Source of the DNA: Phytophthora colocasiae
Lineage: Eukaryota; Oomycota; Peronosporomycetes; Peronosporales; Peronosporaceae
Direction: 5' to 3'
Length of the DNA stretch: 64,000 nucleotides
Assembly: GCA_018806915.1 (NCBI GenBank)
Contig: JAGKQI010000021.1
Span: 372,001-436,000, forward strand
Numbering within the stretch: position 1 is the stretch's first letter; each line of letters starts with the position of its first letter. Both the position numbers and the translations under genes were made by a program. This document shows, one piece after another, positions 35,305 to 45,214 of the stretch. The notes under the pieces are model-generated. The model ran no database searches and had not been told where the DNA came from. It worked only from the letters and a program-made list of their open reading frames with translations.

Positions 35305-37154
35305 ATGATGGATCGCTATAAAACCTCCAAATTTAGTCTGAACAGTCGCGAGAAAGATCTCGCCTCTAGGTTAGGAGAAGATGAAGGAGGGGACACACCG
35401 ACTATGCGATGGTCGTCAGAAGATTTATCTGACGTAGACGACTCTGCACTGATCCCAGGAGCAGAAGAAGATGGACGAATAATTAACAGGCTTCGACAGT
35501 TAAGTACGGACACGTCTGGGTCGGAATACACAGAAGGCGACGATGGGGGAGATATTTTTAGTGGAATGGACTTCGCAGAGGAAGGTTTGAACCAAACAAT
35601 GCCTTCTGCCAGGTCCGAAGAAAATGAACCCTTTTTATCATTGGGCTGCTTTGATTCACTTCTAGATGCGGAAAATGCCCGACAAAACTTGAACGAGTTC
35701 GTGTACACCTACAACACTCGCTATACTTCAAAATATGTATCTGCCACGGTCTATTCCTGCCAGTCCCACAAGAAATGTTCACACAAAATCAAAATTTGCA
35801 CTCGGTCTGGTGGATCTACAACGACTTCAAGATTTGAGCTCATGCATCAAGGAAGGCATCGAGGTGCTCGTGTTGCAAAAAAATCTCGTGGTATCTCTTC
35901 GGTCATAAAACCCGAAATCGACACTCTCTTACTGCTAGGAACAGGCGCTGGAAGAGTACGCAACATGCTTCTTTTCAAGGGTTTCTCCCTACACAGCAAC
36001 CAATCGAGGCTCACCACCGAGTGATAAAGGTTATTGTTTCCGATTTCAAAAAAGCTCCTACTGAAACGGTGTTAAACAGCGTCCTACCGCGCGTTTTGTT
36101 GTACGACACTGACGGCGGACCACAACCTGTGTATCGTCATTACTGCGAAGGTAAGCGCCTCAAAGATATGTGTTTTCAATCAAAATATTCAACAAGATTG
36201 TTTTTATTGTAGGACCGCTACCTACCGAAAGCGTCATAAAGGCAACCGCTTATTTGATTCAGGCAGCGAATCACCAAGAAGTATTTCCTCAAGGAGATCG
36301 AACTGCGCCCGAAAGAATTGTGTTCAACAGCATGAAGTCGATGGTGAAGGTTAACAGCCTTTGTGGATCGTGTGTCACCACAGACCGAAGCCAAAAGTAC
36401 GTTATCTTCCTTAAAAATCAATGTGGATATCGGTCTCATCACTGTTTTCTATTTACTTCTAGATTCATATTGTCAATGTCCGGTCGGCTTGGACGACGAT
36501 CGCCAATAAACACAGCTTCATTTGACTTTCTGTCCTTGCAAAACGTAGCGGTCGACCGAGCACGTGCGATAAATCTCCCCAATTTTTCCATGGTACCGAC
36601 GTGGCAACTTCAAGATGTACGTGCTAAGCAGTTGATATCTAATCTTTACCTATCTGTTTTTATTGTTTTTAACTACGCAGGTCGAGTCAATCCGAGAGGC
36701 AATTACATGTACCTGTAAGAGGTACATGCACTCTGGATGGGTGTGTGCCCACGTAATTGCGTCCTTGAGTCTACTGGACAAGCTGGACCTATCGACAGCA
36801 ATGCACCACATTCCAATGCGAGGGCCTCCTGGAAGGCCGAGACAAATTGGCGGGCCACTGGACCGGGAGGACCCGTCCTCAGATGATTTCTTTAGTGCCA
36901 ATAAACTAATTTCTCTGTTTACACAGCAACCAGGGCGTCCACTTCGTTGGCCATACGTGGAAGAATTCGATGTAGAGGATGGAGATGCTCAATTCCGTGA
37001 ACACAGGGTGGGGCAAGTTGCTGGGTGCCGACTTTCCGAAGAAGACGGTGTTTTCGAGTGGAGTGTATCGTATCTGCACGGTGATGTTCTCTATTATCAA
37101 GTTGAAGAGCTGGTACAAGGAATTATTCGAGCGACAAACATCGGAGCGCTATAA
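35305..37154 (+). CDS. MULE-derived SWIM zinc-finger protein without a DDE core, four exons
   Basis: ATG at 35305 (MMDRYKTSKFSLNSREKD). Introns at 36151-36212, 36397-36462 and 36617-36680 (62, 66, 64 bp, GT-AG) join in frame; the stop is at 37154. The N-terminal about 110 residues are acidic. A FAR1-like DNA-binding region follows (near 35700-35880, ATVYSCQSHKKCSHKIKI, HQGRHRG). A short spacer leads to a SWIM finger (TCTCKRYMHSGWVCAHV, 36703-36753) and an acidic C-terminal domain. The catalytic MULE domain, normally some 100 residues with DDE motifs between these parts, is not visible. One frame change near 35985 joins the first ORF (ends 36024) to the frame used by exons 2-4. Role unknown; it may bind the element ends or act as a derived DNA-binding protein. 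Confidence 0.65.
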
Positions 37155-37211
37155 ACGTACCCTAGAACGAGATATCATTGCATATTCATCTTAGTGCCAA
37201 CTTCTAACAGG

Positions 37212-37348
37212 TTTTCAGCCTTGAATTTCTGTTGCGCTTTGAGAACCTAATCGGTGCAACAGGCATTCAGACTCCAGTAACAGGTTTTCAGTAGATTCGG
37301 GGGTAACAGGTCATTCAGTAGTTCTGCAACAGATTTTAAGTTTTTTCC
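37212..37348 (-). repeat. Right terminal inverted repeat of the nested element
   Basis: Reverse complement of 33697-33832 with scattered mismatches; the outermost 75 bp after ATCTGTTGCAG are nearly exact. Confidence 0.85.
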
Positions 37349-39656
37349 CTATTTGATTCATCGAAAATAGCATGACAAGTGCTCACAATTTCACCTGTAC
37401 CACACAGCAAAACCCGCCACGCCTTTTGTGTGTCCGCGTATCCAACAAATATTCCTCGTAAACTTCGATTATCCAATGTTTTTCGCTTTCCGGGTGTCGC
37501 TGTTGCCTGCAGCGATTTCGCGTGTGTCTCCGTCACGTACGTGTACGCAATTGAACCAAACACTCGAAGTAAACTGTAGTCAGGCGCCGTACCATGCCAT
37601 CTTTCCAAAGGAGTCACTTCACTTCGATGTAGGGGGCTACGGTTTGCTACGTACACCGCCGCATGAACGGCTTCACCCCAGAACTGTTTCGGTAGCTGAG
37701 CAGCAATCAACATCGATCGGACTTTGCGGAACAGTACCCTGAATCGAACCTCCGCGCTGCCATTCTGCTCTGGTGTACGAGGTGTAGTTGTCCTACGAGC
37801 AATTCCTTTCTTGTTACAGTATGCGATCCAGGCGGGAGAAATGAACTCACCCTCGTTATCTGAGTTTACACCAATGATTCCTCGTCCGTGCTTGTTTTCA
37901 GCTTGTTCTACGTATTCCTGAAACTTTTGGAGAGCTTCCGATTTGTGCCTTAACAAGTACACAGTCATATATCCACTCCAGTCGTCAACGATGAGATGTA
38001 CATAGCGGTTTCTTCCAAATGAATGGCTCCTTTGAGATCTGTGAACACCAATCCGTTAACTTGCTTGGCATGATCGGTATTCGTGTTTTTGAAGGACGCC
38101 CTTTGTTGGTTTGCTCTTATGCATTCGTCACACACTGGAAATTCTCTTAGTTGGCGATCAGAAATTTGAATCCCTGTTGTGCTCCTTTGTTTAACCAACC
38201 TCGCAATATTCTGATAGCCCAAATGACCCAAGCGAGAATGCCACAGCTCAATAGTACTCTGACCAACTCCAACGTAAGCGTGAACTTCAGATGTATTCTT
38301 TTGATTATGTTCAAACAGATACAGATCCACGTTCGGGTCAATCACCGACCATACAGTGATTCCATCCTTTTTGAGTGTTGCTCGATCTTCATACGTCTCC
38401 AGATCACTTCGGATGCCCTTCTTCCGTAGCTTCCGAACGCTCAACAAATTCTTGGCCAGTGCAGGTACAAAGTAGCAATTCGAAAGCTCCAATGTCACAA
38501 AACCGCCGTTTTCGTCCTGCAGTATTACTTCAGCAGTTCCGACACCGCAGACTTTCACAGCTGAATCGTCTCCAAGCTGCACATTCGTGTCCATCTCCTC
38601 AATTGTACGGAAGTATGACTTTTCACTCGTCATGTGATGCGTAGCTCCGCTGTCCAGCACCCAATACTGCTTTTGGAGTGTTGCTTTACCACGTTGATCC
38701 ACTTTGAGAATCGTTCCGGTTACCTTTGGGATGATTGCGACGGCTCCCCATTTGACCTCCCTAGTAGCCTCAGCTAAATTTGCACTAGCTGTCTTGTTCG
38801 TGTCTGTTTCTCCTCGTTCTTCGTCATGCCGCTGTTTCATGGGGCATTCTCGTCGAAGATGACCTTTCTCACGACAGTAGTAGCACACAGAGCTCTTGTT
38901 ACTGCGTTGTTGGTAGGGATGGCTATGTCGCTGACGGTTGTTCCAGGGACGTTGTTTGGACCTTTGTTCGAATCCATTTGTCCCTACAGTCGTCGTATTT
39001 GCCACAACCAGCGCTTCATTAAACTTCGCTGCTGCGATATTGGCTTCAACAATCTTTGAGGAATCTGTCCCGGTCTTCCTGGTGTCCGCCTCGAGTAGAA
39101 GCTTTGCCTGAAGTGTTGGCCAGGTTAGACTCTCTTGGTTCTGGCAAACGGTGACCAGATTGCTCCACGTACTTGGTAGCGAGTCCAGCATTTGTAGACA
39201 CTTTTCAGCGTCATCGATCGGTCTCTGAAGTCTTGATAACACCTCTGCTTTGTCTTCGAGCTCGTTAATGTGACTCTGCATGTCCGATCCGTCTTCGTAC
39301 TGTAGTGAAATGAACTCTTTGCGCGCCCTAGCAATACTGACTGTACCACTTGCAGCGTACACGCGCTCCAAGTGTTCATACACCAGCCATGACCTGTCGT
39401 ATTTCCCGACTGCTTTCACGGTTGCATTGTCCAGAGAGCTAATCAAGAGGTGAAGTGCCCGCTTATCGCGTCGAATGAAGTCGTCCTGGTCCCTTGGATG
39501 CCAGCGGTTATCGAATCGTTGAGTACTGGTTACAATATCCCAGACACCTTCGGTTTCGAGTAACGTTCGGATGCGAATCTTCCACGCTTGATAATCGGGC
39601 GTCCTAGAGTCGAAATTCCAGTTTTCCTTCCACGATGATTGCTTCTGCGCATACAT
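37336..39656 (-). pseudogene. Copia gag, protease and integrase, one frameshift
   Basis: Starts at 39656 (MYAQKQSSWKENWNFDSRTP). The gag core (YQAWKIRIRTLLETEGVWDI) is followed by a zinc knuckle CYYCREKGHLRREC (38890-38850), protease VLDSGATHHMTS near 38650, integrase finger LWHSRLGHLGYQN...CDECIRANQ (38260-38110), first Asp in VFTDLKG near 38040, second Asp in SDNEGEF near 37855, and Glu region EQNGSAE near 37760. A one-base shift near 38010 splits the integrase: the first ORF ends 37965, the second (37968-37336) carries the core. The last 12 bases lie inside the MULE-like insertion. Confidence 0.9.
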
Positions 39657-39670
39657 CTTGCGTTGTTCTT

Positions 39671-39682
39671 GGGCTCATAACC
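39671..39682 (-). promoter_or_regulatory. Copia primer-binding site complementary to the tRNA-iMet anticodon arm
   Basis: The element strand reads GGTTATGAGCCC right after the 5' LTR; the plus strand GGGCTCATAACC is the anticodon stem-loop of initiator tRNA-Met (anticodon CAT). Half-tRNA priming is established for copia-type elements. Confidence 0.75.
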
Positions 39683-39858
39683 TTTTGAGTTGTTTTGAGT
39701 TGTTGTGGTGAAGCTGGAATGTTTTCGAGTGAGCAGATAGTTTGATAGGCATCATGTTGCCAGTCCTCGACCATTATTAGGTTCGAGGACGCTAGACTAC
39801 TTCAGCTTTGACAGATGCTGTTGCTTCGATGCTCTGAGCAACCTAACCTATTTCAATA
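39683..39858 (-). repeat. Copia 5' LTR (176 bp)
   Basis: Element-strand TATTGAAATAGG...ACAACTCAAAA; the target duplication TTTTC follows on the plus strand. Confidence 0.88.
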
Positions 39859-40660
39859 TTTTCGGCACGACAGCGGATCCACTCCGCGAAGCACATCAAA
39901 GCGGCAAATGGTGCTGTGCTTCTACGTTCGGTTGTTAGTTCAACCAACTTGGTTGATCCATCCCTGGGAAAGCCGACCCCGCATCCTTACCGGTACATGG
40001 AATTGCTCGAGCGAGTCTCTCCAAGTGAACACGACTGAATTCGGCTGACAGAGCTCCGGAAGAATTCACAAAGCTTTGCTTGTAGCAAATGTTTTGCTGT
40101 TGGATACTCCGTTGTTTTCTTTTTTTTCCATTCAAATTTGCTAGACCTATCGATTATCGATTCGATACGGAGCAGTAGAATATCACAACCGACATTTTTT
40201 CTCTTCCAGCCGAGGATTCCGTCTTGGTACACTACGCTTAGTACACGTGCCAAATAGAAAACTTGCCGGTCTAACAGAGACTGGCAACACTTACCGGCAA
40301 GTACGTGTAGAAGTTGCTGATTCTAGATCGTTTCCACTAGTCGACAACCATTTTCAAGTGAAAGCAGAAAAGACTTGTAACGAATGAATATCTGAAGCAC
40401 AACCTTAAGTGTATCAACCATGTTTGTAGGACAGTTTCCAGGTAGGTTGTTCACAGTACGCCGATGACCACCTTGAGTTAGTCCAGTGGCTGGGTGCAAA
40501 TGATCCATCACAAGACACTTACACATGACGAGACTGTTAAACAACTGCAACCCCACCTAAGTACCTTGTGTTGAACCAAGATCAAGACGAAAACAACACA
40601 TTCAAGACAAAAACAAAAGGTCTATAAAATATCATGTTTCTATAATGGAGGACACTACAC
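39859..40660. repeat. Carbonic anhydrase spacer, paralogue 2, distal part
   Basis: No gene seen. Matches 25292-26013. It has about 95 extra bases near 40215-40310 (GATTCCGTCTTGGTACACTA...) that paralogue 1 lacks. Confidence 0.85.
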
Positions 40661-41415
40661 TTACAGCAGTGCCGTGACAACACGGCCGTTCAGAGGCTGC
40701 ACCGGACGAGCGTTCTTGCCGTCGTCCGTGATGTGGAGCTCGCGCAACTGAGCCTGAAGTCGCGCCAGGTCCGCCGTCGACACGTCCACGGGTTTCTTCA
40801 CCACCCACCAGTCCACGATCTCACTGCATTCGGGGGTCGTCAGACTGCCGGCGTAGTTGAACACGCCCTGCGCGTCCGCCGCCTTGTTCACCAGCTCGGC
40901 GTACGGGGTCAGCGACGCCGTCGCCGTCGCGTTCGCGCTCACCTGGTCCAGCGCGTCCAGCACGGACACCACCCACGGGTCACTCTGGCCTTCCACGGCC
41001 TTGAAGAACACGCCCGTCACCAGCAGCGCGGAGCTGTCCGCGTTGCTGTGCACGAAATGCACCTCACCGCCCAGGTACTCGCCGTTCAGCGTGTGCTCCG
41101 ACGGCACGTGCATGTGGAACTGCAGCATGTCGTACGACGCGCCGTTGGCCGTCACCGCGCACGAGCCGCCGTTCACGCTGGCCGTGAACGACTCGTCCGA
41201 CTGGGACACGTTGAAGTCGGCGCACGAACCGCTGAAGGTCAGCGACCGCTTCTCGGAGATGTGGTTTTGGGGTAGTGGTCGGCCCACTGGTCGGGTGCGG
41301 CCATGCTGGTATCGTTGGCGTTGTATCCCCACGGAGCTCCGTCAGCTCCAGCAGCGTTGACGGTGGAAGCGGCGAGTGCGCAGGTGGCGATGGCGACAGC
41401 AGCGAAGATCTTCAT
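40661..41415 (-). pseudogene. Alpha-carbonic anhydrase, copy 3, broken by a 46-bp deletion
   Basis: The start at 41415 and signal peptide (MKIFAAVAIATCALAASTVN) are intact, but the gene is 46 bp shorter than copies 1 and 2. The missing part covers the segment with CGGQRQSPIDI. The deletion is not a multiple of three, so translation from the true start ends after about 57 residues (stop near 41241). Downstream sequence, including all three zinc-ligand histidines, is otherwise preserved. The upstream 247 bp differ entirely from copies 1 and 2 (S/T-rich with TGGTGGTGG), so copy 3 has a different promoter region. Confidence 0.9.
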
Positions 41416-41662
41416 TGTAGTGTTGTGGTGGTGGTTGATCGGTTGCTTTGAGAGGAAGATCGAAAGCGAGGCTGCTGCAGCAAGGGCAACAGAGGTTCGG
41501 AATGCCGGTGGATGACAGTGCTCGAGGCGTCGGACAGAGGCATGACAGGGTAGCGGCGTTGTCGTTACCGGTAATCTCCTTGGCAGCTGGTTGATTAACC
41601 TCCACGCAAGAGGGGGCAACCCCACAGCATTCCTCTGATGAGTTGCTGCTTGAGATTGATCG

Positions 41663-41745
41663 GAGGAATTTCCATAAAGGAGTACCTAGCTACTGATTTT
41701 TGTTCTACCACACTAAATTGCAGTTGTCCAGTATACCGGTTTTCT
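41663..41745 (+). repeat. MULE left TIR
   Basis: GAGGAATTTCC...CAGTATACCGGTTT, paired with 44372-44462. Confidence 0.9.
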
Positions 41746-41831
41746 ATCGCGCATCCACAATTAGCATTTCCTGTACGTCCCCACCCCTTCAACTCAAAAA
41801 GAGAAACGCAAATACTTTCACTCTCACTCCA

Positions 41832-43799
41832 ATGGCCAAGAACGCAGAGAAGAAGTCGACGTTTGGTACGTCTCCTTTCGAACTAGAAGAGGAACACCTT
41901 GGGAAAGCAGCTACCCTCGGCCTACTCCGACCAGATACGCTGCTTGAGTCATCTGACTCCTCTCATGAACTATTCGGCGTCGCGTATGACAAATACAGAA
42001 ACATTGGTACCGAAACGTTTGGTTCACAGAAAGCGATTCAAACCAGGGTCAAATTGCTGGCAGAACAGTGCGGGTTTCAGATTCGCGTTCATAGTAGCTG
42101 TACCCGGCGGAACAACTCAGGTAACGCTAAGTACGTCTGTAAGAAGCTACACGGCCAACAATACACGGACAAATCTACACCAGCTAGTGAACTCGTATTT
42201 GGTCATGAGGGTGAATGGAAGATTACTCGCGCTAACTTTTGCCACAATCATCTCTTGAATGTCGGCTTTAGTAGTCGTCCGCCTATGGAAAGCTCACTTG
42301 AACGCCCTGAACGCGACTTGCGCAACACAACCCGACAGATCAGCACAGCTACATCGCTAGTTGAACGAGAGATGCTACCGACTTACAATGGCAGTACTAG
42401 TGGCATGACATCTGCTTCAATCCAAGCTTTTCTTCTGACAAAGGGAATTCGCTTATCACCAAGTCAAATTTCGCGATTAAAACAAGACATTGACGATAAA
42501 CTTCGTGGAGACAGACTGGAAAGTTTCCAGAAATTGGAGGCTTATCTCGAACGTTTAGCCAGCGAGAACCCTGGTACGTTATGGTTGTTCGAAAAAGAAC
42601 CCAACAGGGTTTTTAAGCGAGCATGCCTCTTCTCAAACCTCGGCATTCACATGGCTACGCGCGCAAAAAAACTGTACGGGTTCGACGGGGCACATTTGAA
42701 AGGGGAAATGAACAAGTACGGTGTCTATCTTGTGGCTACAGCTAAAGATTTCAACAACAACATCATTCCGTTTGGTTTTGCTCTTGTTCCAAAGGAAAAT
42801 TTCGATCATTGGGTCTGGTTTTTGAACGCCGTTAAAGAAGCCTTAAGTAATCCTGCCAAGTTTACCGCTGTTTCGGACCGACAGAAAGGATTACTTGCTG
42901 CGGTCAAGACGGTGTTTCCGGTGGCAGGGCATCGCTTTTGTCTCCATCATATTTTATCTAACCTCGCAGACGCAAGAATTTCTCTAGCACCTGAAGAGCG
43001 TGGACTTGTGTGTAAAATGGCTAGAAGTGACTGTGAAAACGACTTTAACACCTTTCGATCGATTTTAGAGGAAACGAAGTCAGGCGCAGTGGAGAGACTT
43101 GACATGATACCGCGCGAAAATTGGGTAAAGTACAAATTTCTCGAGACTTTTAACGTTCCCACTTATGGAGAGATTACCTCTAATCTCTCTGAACAAGCCA
43201 ATAATTGGATTGGAGATCAGTGTCGGAGTGCTAAACCTTTAGATGCGTTTAATCTGTATGTCATGAAGCTCAATGACTTAGCTGCTGACCGGCGCAGTTT
43301 GGCAGCAGATTGGACTTTCAAGTTTTGTGGTGAAAGTTTGGTGCCGATGTTAAGGAAAAAGCGTGCTGAGTTAACACAGGCAAGCCAATTTTGTGAGCAG
43401 AAGCCGTGTATGGCAGGTGGATACCTTGTGCGATTTAAAGGCTCTGTTTCGAGGGAGGGTTTGGTGCACCCATGGATGTTTGTAGACCTCCCTGCCCAAA
43501 CTTGCACGTGTGGGAACTGGCAGGACATGTTATTCCCTTGCGTGCATGCAGTATACGCAGCAACAATCGACGGCCAGGATATTGAATCTTTGTATGACAA
43601 AAACCTATTGTCCATACAGCATTTCCAACAGACATACAGCAGAGCATTTCGCCCCTGGCCAACTACCTGCACGCTACTACGGGACACGACATTGCTCATG
43701 CCACCAATTGTAGCGAATCTACCAGAACAAGGCAAACGTGGGTTAAAGCCTGGACCCAAGCCCAAACACAAACGCAAGACTGCAAAGAGAAAGGCATAA
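41832..43799 (+). CDS. MULE transposase, intact
   Basis: The frame opens at 41700, but the first ATG with a good context that leaves the TIR is at 41832 (MAKNAEKKSTFGTSPFELEE), giving 655 residues. Domains: FAR1-like N-terminal DNA-binding region (about 60-150, CGFQIRVHSSCTRRN), MULE catalytic domain with Asp in FDGAHLKGEMNKYG at about 284, Asp in AVSDRQKG at about 348, HRFCLHHI at about 367, Glu in NLSEQANNW near 453, a SWIM finger TCTCGNWQDMLFPCVHAV at about 556-575, and a Lys-rich C-terminal tail with PGPKPKHKRK as a likely nuclear signal. It moves the element by cut and paste. With no frame break and clean TIRs, this copy may be active. Confidence 0.92.
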   Translation: MAKNAEKKSTFGTSPFELEEEHLGKAATLGLLRPDTLLESSDSSHELFGVAYDKYRNIGTETFGSQKAIQTRVKLLAEQCGFQIRVHSSCTRRNNSGNAKYVCKKLHGQQYTDKSTPASELVFGHEGEWKITRANFCHNHLLNVGFSSRPPMESSLERPERDLRNTTRQISTATSLVEREMLPTYNGSTSGMTSASIQAFLLTKGIRLSPSQISRLKQDIDDKLRGDRLESFQKLEAYLERLASENPGTLWLFEKEPNRVFKRACLFSNLGIHMATRAKKLYGFDGAHLKGEMNKYGVYLVATAKDFNNNIIPFGFALVPKENFDHWVWFLNAVKEALSNPAKFTAVSDRQKGLLAAVKTVFPVAGHRFCLHHILSNLADARISLAPEERGLVCKMARSDCENDFNTFRSILEETKSGAVERLDMIPRENWVKYKFLETFNVPTYGEITSNLSEQANNWIGDQCRSAKPLDAFNLYVMKLNDLAADRRSLAADWTFKFCGESLVPMLRKKRAELTQASQFCEQKPCMAGGYLVRFKGSVSREGLVHPWMFVDLPAQTCTCGNWQDMLFPCVHAVYAATIDGQDIESLYDKNLLSIQHFQQTYSRAFRPWPTTCTLLRDTTLLMPPIVANLPEQGKRGLKPGPKPKHKRKTAKRKA

Positions 43800-43910
43800 A
43801 GCAGCAACACGAGATATATAGGCAAGACTCAGAGCATTGGATATTTACATAGTCACCTGTATTTCCTTACATTTAAAAGTGCAATTATTGCATTGAGCGC
43901 TATCTAGATC

Positions 43911-44360
43911 AACATGGGTCAGCACCACACGAATTTTTGCAATGCGACAGCGGCGACACGTCCTGCAAGTGAAGTTCTTGCAGCCTCTCCGATGAGTCAT
44001 TACCACTCAGGATAGCTGCCTGCACGGTCGCACCGTACGCCACAGCCTTGTCTTGGTGAATCATCTTGTTAGGTTCCTTGTCGTTGAAGAAATTCGACGG
44101 CTCTCTGACGCTTAGAGTCGCGCAAAACCTCTCTATCGTCTTGCAGAAGAAGTCGCCGCGAAGTTGATACCGTCGAAGAGAGAGTTGATCTCGACGTAAA
44201 CCTGAGTTGGCAACGACAGCGTACGCTTACACACTTGGAGGCCGTCAGCAAACAACGAAAAGCGCGCTGGTTCTTCGTGATGTCCTTGCAGTGCTTGCGC
44301 TTGAGAACCTGCGTGAAGATGACCATCAGGCGATTGTCTACGTCCTCACTTGGATACTTT
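43911..44360 (-). pseudogene. HSP70 gene fragment captured inside the MULE
   Basis: On the minus strand, starting next to the right TIR, the translation gives HSP70 landmarks in order: [12 protein letters not shown], then [28 protein letters not shown] (other frame), VLRDSK, then [16 protein letters not shown], and LQDVSPLS. These match the stretch from roughly residues 225 to 410 of a cytosolic HSP70, with an internal deletion (between VLRDSK and the FFNDKE region) and frameshifts. There is no start codon or ATPase N-terminus, so it is non-functional as a chaperone. Host-gene capture between TIRs is known for Pack-MULEs in plants. Confidence 0.85.
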
Positions 44361-44371
44361 GAATTTGACCG

Positions 44372-44462
44372 ATGCAAACCGGTATACTGGACAACTTCGA
44401 AATGCAATTTGGTGTGGTAGAACAAAAATCAGTAGCTAGGTACTCCTTTATGGAAATTCCTC
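44372..44462 (-). repeat. MULE right TIR
   Basis: Reverse complement of 41663-41745; differs by AAATTGCATTTCGAAG versus AAATTGCAG. Confidence 0.9.
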
Positions 44463-45214
44463 AGATTGATCGACAACAGGCTCCAGATGCTGAATAAAAA
44501 CTCACCGTCGTGCATGAGCCGATTTGTAGAGTCTCCGCTACAAACGCCTCAAATCGGCGACATCGTCGAACCGCACTTTCAAATCCGAGGAACTTCAATT
44601 GTGGAGCCCAAACTTTGGAGCATCCAGCAAGTTTGCGAAGGAGTTGACGAGGAGCTCTCTCTCTCTCTCTTCTGCTGTGCTTCCCGTTCAAACCATTTTT
44701 TCCTGCAGTTGGAACCGGATCTGGCTGTACATTTGGTGCACAATTTTACTCGCTTATGGAAATGCTTATAGAATGTTCATGGCAAATTTCTCAACTGGCG
44801 TGAGTTCTTTATGTCGTTGTCACTTGCATCTGCTGCGCTGGAAGCATTGAGTGAACAGGTGGGGCTATCACTTGTCGGATCCAAGCTGGACGATGGGGTG
44901 GACACGTACTTTACAGATGAGGCAAAGGGCTACCAGTAGCACAGCTCAATCCTACAGTCGAGCGAGATTCAACGAATCCAAGCCCAGAACTTCAGGCTGG
45001 AGGTTTTGCGTGTCGAGGAAATGTCTAGAGGTCCATGAACCTTCCTAAGTGTTCAGATTGAACGCTAGGGATTTTCAGTCAATATCGTAGAGGAGTAGGT
45101 GGTAGATACGTCTTTTTGGGGTGGGGTATCCACCCACCGAGTGTATTTTCGAATGAAAGTGGCAAACAACCACACCAGTGTACAACTGAAAAATGCATCC
45201 CGACACCTCGGGAC
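44463..45214. other. Unassigned sequence with possible coding remnants (plus strand)
   Basis: Open stretches that read protein-like: about 44500-44770 (RFVESPLQTPQIGDIVEPHF, ending LVHNFTRLWKCL) and about 44770-45045 in the same frame after a stop (NWREFFMSLSLASAALEAL, then IQAQNFRLEVLRVEEMS). Stops at 44768 and 44936 interrupt. I do not recognise a family; it could be a decayed gene into which the MULE inserted. A CT microsatellite lies at 44655-44671. The last about 150 bases are likely 3' UTR of the next gene. Confidence 0.35.

Larger units (their letters stand above)
33697..37348 (+). mobile_element. MULE-type TIR element carrying a spliced SWIM-finger gene, nested in Copia
   Basis: The 9-bp direct repeat CTATTTGAT flanks it at 33688-33696 and 37349-37357. 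Both ends start GG and align as long inverted repeats of about 135 bp: GG.....ACTTAA.ATCTG, then TTGCAGAACTACTGAATGAC, nearly exact for about 75 bp and looser beyond. A 9-bp duplication, long TIRs and a SWIM-domain product fit Mutator-like elements. Confidence 0.85.
31093..39858 (-). mobile_element. Full-length Ty1/Copia element with atypical LTR ends, split by a MULE-like element
   Basis: LTRs of 176 bp (31093-31268 and 39683-39858) look identical. The target duplication TTTTC (31088-31092 and 39859-39863) is proved by the empty site CAACGTTTTCGGCACG at 25286-25301. On the element strand the LTR starts TATTGAAATAGG and ends CAACTCAAAA, not TG...CA. gag-protease-integrase (39656-37336) and RT-RNase H (33677-31626) are on the minus strand. 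The insertion at 33697-37348 separates them. Confidence 0.9.
41663..44462 (+). mobile_element. Mutator-like element with intact transposase and a captured HSP70 fragment
   Basis: The 10-bp direct repeat AGATTGATCG lies at 41653-41662 and 44463-44472. Terminal inverted repeats start GAGGAATTTCCATAAAGGAG and match for about 80 bp with a 7-bp indel (left to about 41745, right from about 44372). The transposase is on the plus strand, and an HSP70 gene piece lies antisense between it and the right TIR. Confidence 0.92.

Noticed and set aside
36001..36020. A very short intron near 35973-35990 in the SWIM gene to explain the frame change
   Set aside because: The only GT...AG there is about 16 bp, too short; a one-base frameshift is simpler.
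33705..37340. TTAA target duplication (piggyBac or Kolobok type) for the nested element
   Set aside because: TTAA occurs near both ends, but it falls inside the inverted repeat; the 9-bp CTATTTGAT further out fits better and restores the Copia frame.
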